Source of the DNA: Rana temporaria
Taxonomy: Eukaryota > Chordata > Amphibia > Anura > Ranidae
Assembly (NCBI RefSeq): GCF_905171775.1
Contig: NC_053492.1
Span: 275,207,146-275,271,145 of the forward strand
Reading direction: 5' to 3'
DNA: 64,000 nucleotides
Shown: piece by piece, positions 57,521 to 64,000 of the stretch
How positions within the stretch are numbered: position 1 is the first letter of the stretch
Layout: each line of letters opens with the position of its first letter
Notes under the pieces: model-generated
The model's input: the letters and a program-made list of their open reading frames with translations, nothing else
Told to the model about the DNA's origin: nothing
The model's database searches: none
Program-made: the position numbers and the translations under genes

Positions 57521-57974
57521 CAGACATGTTCACTTTAACCATGTGACTTAAAGAAATGTGTAAAAAAAAAAAAGTCATCCTCCGATTGCTTTTGATATTT
57601 TCCCTCCAACTGGTTCTATAACACACCTAAAACGTCATCCAAACAGAGATCACAGGAGATTGGTGAACTTGAATCGTTTAACAGGTATTTAAGGACACCT
57701 GTCATTCTTGACATTTAAAAAACCTTTACAAGCAGGCATCAAAGATGTACGACATATACATACTGCACAGATGGTGCATCTTTGTAAAAAAAACAATTAA
57801 AACAAAAACAATTTATTAATACATAGACATGACTTTGCAGGAAAAAATGTGCTTCAATTCATTTTAACAGGATGCATTTTTATTTTTTACATTATAGTAT
57901 TAATTTAGTTTTATTTGGGATTAACTGCGGTTATTGGTAATTTTATTGTTGCTATTGTGTCTTGTTTCCATTAG
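57521..57974. other. intron, nothing recognised
   Basis: AT-rich; no repeats or frames of note. Confidence 0.45.
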
Positions 57975-58109
57975 ACCCCTTTCACACTGGGGCGTTTTTA
58001 AGGCGCTTTTGGGCTAAAAATAGCACATGTAAAAGCATCTGAAAAGCAGCTCCCCTGCAGTCTCGGTGTGAAAGCCGAAGCGATTGACTGGCAGGATGTT
58101 ACAAGAAAA
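57975..58109. mobile_element. Half of a CCCCTTTCACACTGGGG-family MITE, cut by DIRS 2
   Basis: Starts GACCCCTTTCACACTGGGGC and follows the family up to GACTGGCAGGATGTTAC, where the DIRS terminal repeat takes over. The missing half should lie beyond the other end of the DIRS element. Confidence 0.75.
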
Positions 58110-58412
58110 AAAAAGGGATTTTTAATAACAGCTTACCTGTAAAATCCTTTTCTTGTAGTACATCACGGGACACAGAGCAGCATAGCCATTACATATGGGT
58201 TATATAGTGTACCTTCAGGTGATGGACACTGGCACTCTCCGACAGGAAGTTCCCTCCCTATATAACCCCCACCCATAGTGGGAGTACCTCAGTTTTGTAG
58301 CAAGCAATATGTCTCCCAAAAATTCCCCATAAGAGGGGTGGGAGCTCTGTGTCCCGTGATGTACTACAAGAAAAGGATTTTACAGGTAAGCTGTTATTAA
58401 AAATCCCTTTTT
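58110..58412. repeat. DIRS 2 3' terminal inverted repeats, 69 bp each
   Basis: 58110-58178 is a perfect reverse complement of 58344-58412. In addition 58159-58199 is repeated directly and perfectly at 58421-58461 (41 bp, starting TACATCACGGGACACAGAGC). The 165-bp spacer holds CACTGGCACTCTCCGACAGG. Both arms contain the phrase GTACATCACGGGACACAGAG, so the end of the element carries this phrase three times. Confidence 0.95.
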
Positions 58413-58545
58413 CTTTATCGTACATCACGGGACACAGAGCAGCATAGCCATTACATATGGGATGTCCCCAAGCAATGCTAAATGAGGGGAGGGAGAGCAT
58501 CCAGGTAAAGCAAAAAAACAGCGGGTGCCAAAGGACAAGAGGACT

Positions 58546-59600
58546 TTATACTGCGGCCTGTAGAACCACCTGCCCGAAGGCTGAATCAGCGTTCCTCCTA
58601 ACGTCAATTTGATAAAATTTAGCAAACGTATGAACAGATGACCAGGTCGCTGCCCTGCAGACTTGAGCCATAGAGACCTGGTGATACGCTGCCCAAGAGG
58701 CGCTCACAGCTCTAGTGGTGTGAGCTTTAACCGACAAAGGCGGGTTTTTCCCTTTTAGGCCATAGGCCTGAATAATCAACTGTCTAATCCATTTGGAAAT
58801 GGTGGCTTTAGACGCTGCCTGACCCTTCTTGGGTCCTTCTGGCAGAATAAACAAGACGTCAGTCTTGCGAACCTGGGCTGTGGCTTTCAAATAAATCCTA
58901 ACAGCCCTGACCACATCTAAGGAATGTAGTAATCTCTCCTTCTTTGAAGAAGGTTTAGGAAAAAATGACGGAAGAATCAAGTCCTGATTAAGATGAAAAC
59001 CAGATACTACTTTCGGAAGAAAGGACGGATGTGGCCGAAGAACGACCCTGTCCTTATGTAGTACTAAATAGGGTGCCTTACACGACAAGGCTGCCAGTTC
59101 CGACACCCTTCTGGCGGAAGACATAGCCACCAAAAAAAAACAATTTCCTAGTTAACAAGACCAGCGGGATCTCAGATAAGGGTTCAAAAGGCTGGAATTG
59201 TAAGGCCGATAGAACCAAATTTAAATCCCAAGGATACAGGGGAGCCTTCACCGGAGGATTAATCCGAATAACCCCTTGTAAGAACGACTTTATTAGAGAG
59301 TGAGAGGCCAAGGGTCTTTGGAAAAAGACTGATAAGGCAGAAACCTGCCCCTTGATTGTGCCAACAGCTAGACCCTTCTCTACTCCTAACTGTAGGAAAT
59401 CCAAGATTCTCCCGATGACATACTTGCGGGGATGCCACTTCCTAGCCTCACACCATGCAATGTAGGCTTTCCACACCCTATAGTATATAAGTCTAGAAAC
59501 TGGCTTTCTAGCATTAACTAGGGTGGAAATAACCTGGCCAGAAAGGCCCCTGTCTTTAAGAATTAGGGATTCAGCCGCCAGGCCGTCAAATTTAAGGCCC
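58546..59600 (-). pseudogene. DIRS 2 tyrosine recombinase, one homopolymer frameshift
   Basis: Integrates the circular cDNA. The core-binding part reads GLAAESLILKDRGLSGQVIS, YYRVWKAYIAWCEARKWHPR and FLQLGVEKGLAVGTIKGQVS. The catalytic domain has R in SSARRVSELAALSC, the H-x-x-R box in AHTTRAVSASWAAYHQ and the nucleophilic tyrosine in FAKFYQIDV. The N-terminal half is in one frame and the catalytic half (195 codons from 59133) in the next. The switch falls at a run of nine A on the plus strand (59132-59140), so a single slippage event explains it. The start codon is uncertain because the frame is already open within the upstream ORF. The frame overlaps the end of the RT/RNase H frame, as in DIRS 1. 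Confidence 0.92.
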
Positions 59601-61663
59601 GTAAGGCAGGATGGAAGAACGGCCCTTGTGAGAGGAGGTCCGGCCGCAACGGGAGGACCCAAGGTTCCTCTATTGCCATCCTTATTATTAAGGAGTACCA
59701 AGGCCTCCGGGGCCAAGCCGGGGCTACCAGAATCGTTGGTTTGCGCTCCATCTGGATTCTGTGAAGAAGACGGGGTAGCATCCGTAACGGAGGGAAGGCG
59801 TAGATCAGCGCAAACTGTTGCCAAGGACATACCAGGGCGTCCGTCCCGCAGGCCAATGGATCCCTTGTCCGGGATACAAATTTGATTAGTTTCGTATTGA
59901 ACCTGGAGGCCATGACATCCACCTCCGGAGTTCCCCATCTCTGGCAGATGTCCTGAAACACTTCGGGATGAAGAGACCATTCTCCCGGGGACATTTGTTG
60001 GCGGCTGAGAAAATCCGCCTGCCAATTGTCCACTCCGGGGATAAACACTGCTGAAATGCATGGAATATGGGTCTCTGCCCAAGAAAAGATTCGGTCCACC
60101 TCTCTCTGGGCTGCCAGACTTCTGGTGCCGCCCTGGTGGTTTATATAAGCCACAGCAGTGGCGTTGTCGGACTGTATCCTTACTGGGGAGTCCTGTAATA
60201 CATCCGTCCATGCCACTAGAGCCAACCGGGCTGCTCGTATCTCTAGGACATTTATGGATAGAGTCGACTCTCTTTTTGACCACTTCCCCTGCTGGGTCAA
60301 TCCTTCCAGGACTGCACCCCAACCCGATAGACTCGCGTCTGTGGTGACAATTCTCCATGAGACTGGACTGAACGATCTTCCCCTTAGAAGGTTGTGCGGG
60401 GCTAACCACCAGCACAGACTGACGTGCTGCATGGGATAGAGATATGGGAAGATCCAGGGCCTGGACCCTCTTGTCCCAGGCTGCGAGAATTGCTCTCTGT
60501 AGTTTTCGAGAGTGGATTTGGGCGTAGGGCACCGCTTCGAAGGTCGCCACCAACTTGCCCAATAGGCGCATACACAGACGAACGGTCGGCCTTGCGCTGC
60601 TTAGAATTACTTGAATTAGCTCCTTTATAGAATCCACCCTGGACTGGGGAAGAAAGATTTTCTGATGCACAGTATCTAGAATCAGCCCAAGATATTCCAA
60701 TCTTCTTGTGGGCTGTAAGGCCGATTTGTCCTGATTTAGGATCCAACCCAGAGATTCCAGGTAGGTTACCACTAGGCCTACTGCTTGCCTCAGACTGGCC
60801 TCTGAGAGATCGATCACTATAAGATCGTCTAAATAAGCCATAACCAGGATCCCCTGAGATCTTAGGTTGGCCAGAACTGGGGCCAGAATTTTTGTGAAAA
60901 CCCGAGGGGCCGTGGCTAGCCCGAAGGGCAAGGCCACGAACTGAAAATGCCGATGTCCCAGAGCAAATCAGAGAAACTTGAAATGCCCGGGAAAGATCGG
61001 GACGTGCAGGTATGCATCCTTGATATCGATAGATGCAAGGAATTCTTTCCCTTGTAGGGCGGCCACTACCGAACGAATAGATTCCATTCGGAAAGAGCGA
61101 ATCTTTAGGAAGCGGTTTAGGGCTTTTAGATCCAATATTGGTCTTACATCGCCGTTGGGCTTCGGGACTACAAATAGATTTGAATAAAATCCTTGACCGC
61201 GCTCCAGGGCTGGTACCTCCATAATCACCCCTTGATTTAAGAGGCGGTCTAGGGCCGCTAGAAGCGAGACTCCTTTTTGAGGATCGCTTGGGAGCCTTGA
61301 CTCCTGGAAGTGGGGAGGGGGAAACCCCCAAAACTCCAGCTTGTACCCCTGGGCCACTGAGGACAGAACCCATTGGTCGGAGATTCTGGCCTTCCAAAGC
61401 TCCGAGAAGAAGCGGAGTCTTCCCCCCACCCGAGAGAGTGGGGGCGTCCCTTCACAAATTCGCTTTAGGGGCAGCTTTAATTGGTTTACGAAACCATGGC
61501 TTCTTGTTGCCTGAAGCTTGCCCTTGCGACCTGTTAGCAGGCGAACGGCCAGCAGGCCGTCGATACTGCCTAGAGGGTGACGGTCCTGAGACTGGAGAGG
61601 TTGGACGTTTAAAGGTAGGCCCCCGAAACCTCTTTTTAACAGGCAAAAGAGTGCTTTTGCCAC
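59563..61663 (-). pseudogene. DIRS 2 reverse transcriptase / RNase H / methyltransferase-like protein
   Basis: Polymerase of the element. RT fingers/palm: GQGFYSNLFVVPKPNGDVRP then ILDLKALNRFL, motif A with its aspartate in SIDIKDAYLHVPIF, and motif C YLDDLIV near 60824-60835. A single TGA at 60966-60968 interrupts KFL-FALGH where DIRS 1 has KFLRFAVGE style arginine; this is a CGA-to-TGA change at a CpG. RNase H has the four acidic positions legible in VTTDASLSGWGAVL, NVLEIRAARLALVAW, IQSDNATAVAYINHQGG and WQADFLSR. It is followed by the methyltransferase-like domain PEVDVMASRFNTKLIKF and YAFPPLRMLPRLLHRI. The frame changes once between RT and RNase H near 60425. The last frame ends at a stop soon after LNLTAWRLNP. 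Confidence 0.92.
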
Positions 61664-62813
61664 TGGAGATCTTTTGAATATATTTGTCTAGATCATCTCC
61701 AAACAATCTTTCACCCTGGAAGGAAAAACCCGTTAAGAGTTTCTTGCAGGGGGTTTCTGCAGACCAGTTTTTTAACCAGAGAAGCCTTCTCATATGAACC
61801 AGAAATAAGGATAAACGAGAAGCTTGCTGGATGGAATCCTTAATGGCGTCAACGGCAAAACATAAGGCTCTGGGCAAGTCAGCTAGGTCCTGAGCTTGTT
61901 GTGCCGGAAGGTCCCTTAAGACCTGTTTGGTCTGTTCCTTCAATGCCTGGCATACTCCTATGGCAGCCACAGCTGGTTGAACTACTGCACCTGCAGTGGC
62001 AAAGGAGGCCTTTAACAACGTTTCAAGTCTCTTATCGACAGGGTCCTTGAACATATGAATATTGTCTACTGGACAAGTTAAGGCTTTGTTAACACATGAA
62101 ATGGCTGCGTCCACTGTAGGGACAACCCATTTCTTAGAAAAACTTTCTTCCAAAGGATACAGCACTGAGAACCTTTTAGGAGGAAGAAAAATCCTATCTG
62201 GTTTGACCCAGTCCTGAAAAATTAGGTCCCTCAGTAAGGGATGGACCGGAAACACTGCATTGGATTGAGGTGCCCTTAGGGAACCTAGAGAGGATACGGC
62301 AGCCTGAGGTTCAGGCAGGGGTAACTTAAACTCCGTCCGTACCATGTCCGCTAGGGACTGGATCCATAACCTCTCTGCTTGGGAAGCTGAAAACGGTTCC
62401 TCTATTGTGGACTCCTCAGAACCCTGTTCCAAGTGGTCTTCCCCTTGCTCCGTTGAGAAATCCAATTCCTCTGCGGAAAGGATCTCTTCATCTGGAGACT
62501 CAACCCTAGGGGATGGGGACCTAGCCCGCTTCTTCCCAGGAAATGAGGCTGAAATAAAAGCAGCCATTCTCCGCTCAAAACCACTCAAGGTGGTGGCTAA
62601 CATCTCCTCCGTAACAAAGGTAGGAGCTGGTTGAATGGGGCCAGCCGCAGCATCCAACAACCCTGATGGCACATCTAGGGCAGCAACCTCCAGTTTATCT
62701 GGGGAGGAAGGCACCGCCGACGATTGGCCGAGATCCTCAGAGCCCGATGGGGAACCCTTCTGTTTCTTTGGGCCCTTGGCATTTTTGGAGCCTCCTGCGC
62801 CCTTAGGAGCCAT
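61452..62813 (-). CDS. DIRS 2 gag-like protein, 453 aa, intact
   Basis: An open frame from ATG 62813 to a stop at 61452. The N-terminus is Lys/Gly-rich (MAPKGAGGSKNAKG), followed by an acidic segment rich in Glu and Ser (about residues 100-145). A conserved central region follows, with LIFQDWVKPDRIFLPPKRFS, AISCVNKALTCPVDN and VHMRRLLWLKNWSAETPCKK. The C-terminus is very basic (KKRFRGPTFKRP; SRQYRRPAGRSPANRSQGQ), suited to RNA binding; there is no zinc knuckle. The homologue in DIRS 1 is frameshifted in its middle. The first 200 bases of the RT frame overlap its end. Its role as structural protein is inferred from position and from DIRS gene order. Confidence 0.85.
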   Translation of the reverse strand: MAPKGAGGSKNAKGPKKQKGSPSGSEDLGQSSAVPSSPDKLEVAALDVPSGLLDAAAGPIQPAPTFVTEEMLATTLSGFERRMAAFISASFPGKKRARSPSPRVESPDEEILSAEELDFSTEQGEDHLEQGSEESTIEEPFSASQAERLWIQSLADMVRTEFKLPLPEPQAAVSSLGSLRAPQSNAVFPVHPLLRDLIFQDWVKPDRIFLPPKRFSVLYPLEESFSKKWVVPTVDAAISCVNKALTCPVDNIHMFKDPVDKRLETLLKASFATAGAVVQPAVAAIGVCQALKEQTKQVLRDLPAQQAQDLADLPRALCFAVDAIKDSIQQASRLSLFLVHMRRLLWLKNWSAETPCKKLLTGFSFQGERLFGDDLDKYIQKISSGKSTLLPVKKRFRGPTFKRPTSPVSGPSPSRQYRRPAGRSPANRSQGQASGNKKPWFRKPIKAAPKANL

Positions 62814-64000
62814 GATACAAACCCAAGGTACTCCGCTATAATACCACTGACTATTAAGTCAGAGTAAATACACGCCCCCTAACAAGAGAGGCGTCGGTTA
62901 CTAAAATAGAAATAGTAATAGGTTAGGGTAATATTACAAATCCTTGTTTCCCAAACCTAAGAGGATAGGTAATACAATGCCCCAAGGGCTTGTCACTCAC
63001 AGGACCACTATGAGTCAGGTATTACCCCCTTAAATTGCTGGTCCAGAAGCCTGGGTTTACGCTAGCTTAGGCTGCTGCAAGTACACCGGCTTTTAGAATC
63101 ACTATTTAAGAGCCAAGCTCTTATTAGGGTGCGTACTCCAATTTGGCCACCGGGTGTCACTCTCCCCAAAAAAAACCTGGTATAACAAACCATACGCAGC
63201 TCAGGCTGCAGCTCCGTGTCCCACGGCGATCGTGACTGACTGAGAGCCTAATATAGGCTTCAGAAGGACCGCCCTACGCTCAGCCCGCCCCCCCACGCTG
63301 CGTCGCCGAAGTTATTTACAACGTGCGCGCGCAAGCGCGCGCGCACGTCTGACGCTGCTGGAGGAACCAGGAAGTCTCAGGGAGACAGCGTGGACGCTGA
63401 CGGAGCTATGGGGAGAGACAGGCACCCAGGGAAGACTCCCATCTCTGGGAGGTAAGTCCAGCTTACTTTTTCCAGGACCCTTCCCTCTATGGCAGCGCAG
63501 CAAGCCTCTAGACCAGCCAGGGGAAAATTCACATGGGGGAGAAAACCATCCGGTGCAAACAGACTTTGTGGTGATATATATTGCCCATGCACAGAGGCAT
63601 AATATAGGCTGCCCCCGAATCCCCTGTGGAGGGCCCACTGACAAACCGAGTTCCGTGGGCCCTCGCTTACCTTCTCCACGCCGCAGGGTATTGCCAAAGG
63701 CCCCAATCTTCCCCCATCTCCGTGGGTATGGTCATAGACCTTCAGGGACCGGGGTCCAATTTAGGAACACCACACACCTGGACCTATATAGCACTGCTGG
63801 CATCAGGATTGCTAGGTTAAAAACCAGTCCTGGAACCCAGAGTCCAGCCCTCCCAAAAGGAGAGGCATTATAGGCAGAACCCCTCCACGACTTGGGGCCC
63901 GGGTACCGTCCACTTTGGCTATGAAGCACCTTGGACGGATCCGGTAGGCTTGCCCGGGTCCCAAGGACAACTATAGGCAGAGCTCTTCAACGTGCACCAA
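62814..64000. other. DIRS 2 5' leader region, runs off the window
   Basis: GC-rich, no convincing frame. A strong hairpin lies at 63321-63348 (ACGTGCGCGCGC / GCGCGCGCACGT) in a CpG-rich patch upstream of the gag start, perhaps part of the promoter or an internal complementary region. The 5' terminal repeat is not seen. Confidence 0.6.

Larger units (their letters stand above)
54853..64000 (-). other. mannosidase intron (upstream), runs off the right edge
   Basis: Begins at the acceptor of the 54.8-kb exon. It contains MITEs, microsatellites and a nearly complete DIRS element on the same strand as the gene. From 55299 to 56760 I see no feature other than short A-runs. Confidence 0.8.
58110..64000 (-). 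mobile_element. DIRS-type tyrosine-recombinase retrotransposon, well preserved (DIRS 2)
   Basis: Minus-strand order: gag-like protein (62813-61452), RT/RNase H/methyltransferase-like (from about 61663), tyrosine recombinase (to 58546), then 3' terminal repeats. The 5' end is not reached. Damage is light: one in-frame stop, one frameshift between RT and RNase H, and one homopolymer frameshift in the recombinase. It inserted into an older MITE at about 58110 without a visible duplication, as expected for tyrosine-recombinase integration. Confidence 0.93.

Overview
This is a vertebrate nuclear window, most likely from an anuran amphibian and probably a ranid frog. Three things point there: spliced exons of a vertebrate Golgi alpha-mannosidase gene, a large load of DNA transposons and MITEs with palindromic arms, and DIRS-type tyrosine-recombinase retrotransposons. 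The ranid assignment rests on recognising MITE families from memory and is an inference. No prokaryotic operon, CRISPR array, tRNA or rRNA was found.

The only cellular gene I can support is on the minus strand: four consecutive exons (54852-54759, 42318-42203, 31276-31057, 22291-22119) of a GH47 class I alpha-1,2-mannosidase, best matched to MAN1A1 (Golgi mannosidase IA). All splice sites are GT-AG, the phases join without a break, and the 199 joined codons have no stop. They cover the C-terminal part of the catalytic (alpha/alpha)7 barrel. Upstream exons should lie beyond 64000 and the terminal exon(s) left of position 1, so the whole window behaves as the interior of a very long gene whose introns are filled with mobile elements.

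Left third (1-22 kb): a dead Tc1 element with a MITE nested in it (0.7-2.5 kb), a run of MITEs (4-8.4 kb), a fold-back element bordered by microsatellites (9.5-10.8 kb), two adjacent palindromes of one family (12.2-13.3 kb), a decayed DIRS element on the minus strand (13.9-18.9 kb), then more MITEs. Middle (22-48 kb): the three downstream exons, a second Tc1 lineage with intact long terminal inverted repeats (23.1-24.7 kb), an eroded L1-type LINE (25.1-28.3 kb), Tc1 ends, a hAT element carrying a 40-bp tandem array (32.6-33.5 kb), a Penelope-like remnant (39.5-40.1 kb) and several fold-back elements. Right third (48-64 kb): a DIRS fragment holding a four-deep nest of DNA transposons (48.5-52.4 kb), another Tc1 fragment split by a MITE, the upstream mannosidase exon, and a much better preserved DIRS element (58.1 kb to the right edge).

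I see no new cellular system. The most informative content is the transposon stratigraphy: several insertions have readable target-site duplications (8 bp for hAT, TTAA for piggyBac-like, 3 bp TAA/TTA for Harbinger-like), one has an intact empty site preserved in the mirror arm of its host palindrome, and the two DIRS copies share the same overlapping reading-frame arrangement and the same unusual inverted-plus-direct repeat structure at the 3' end.
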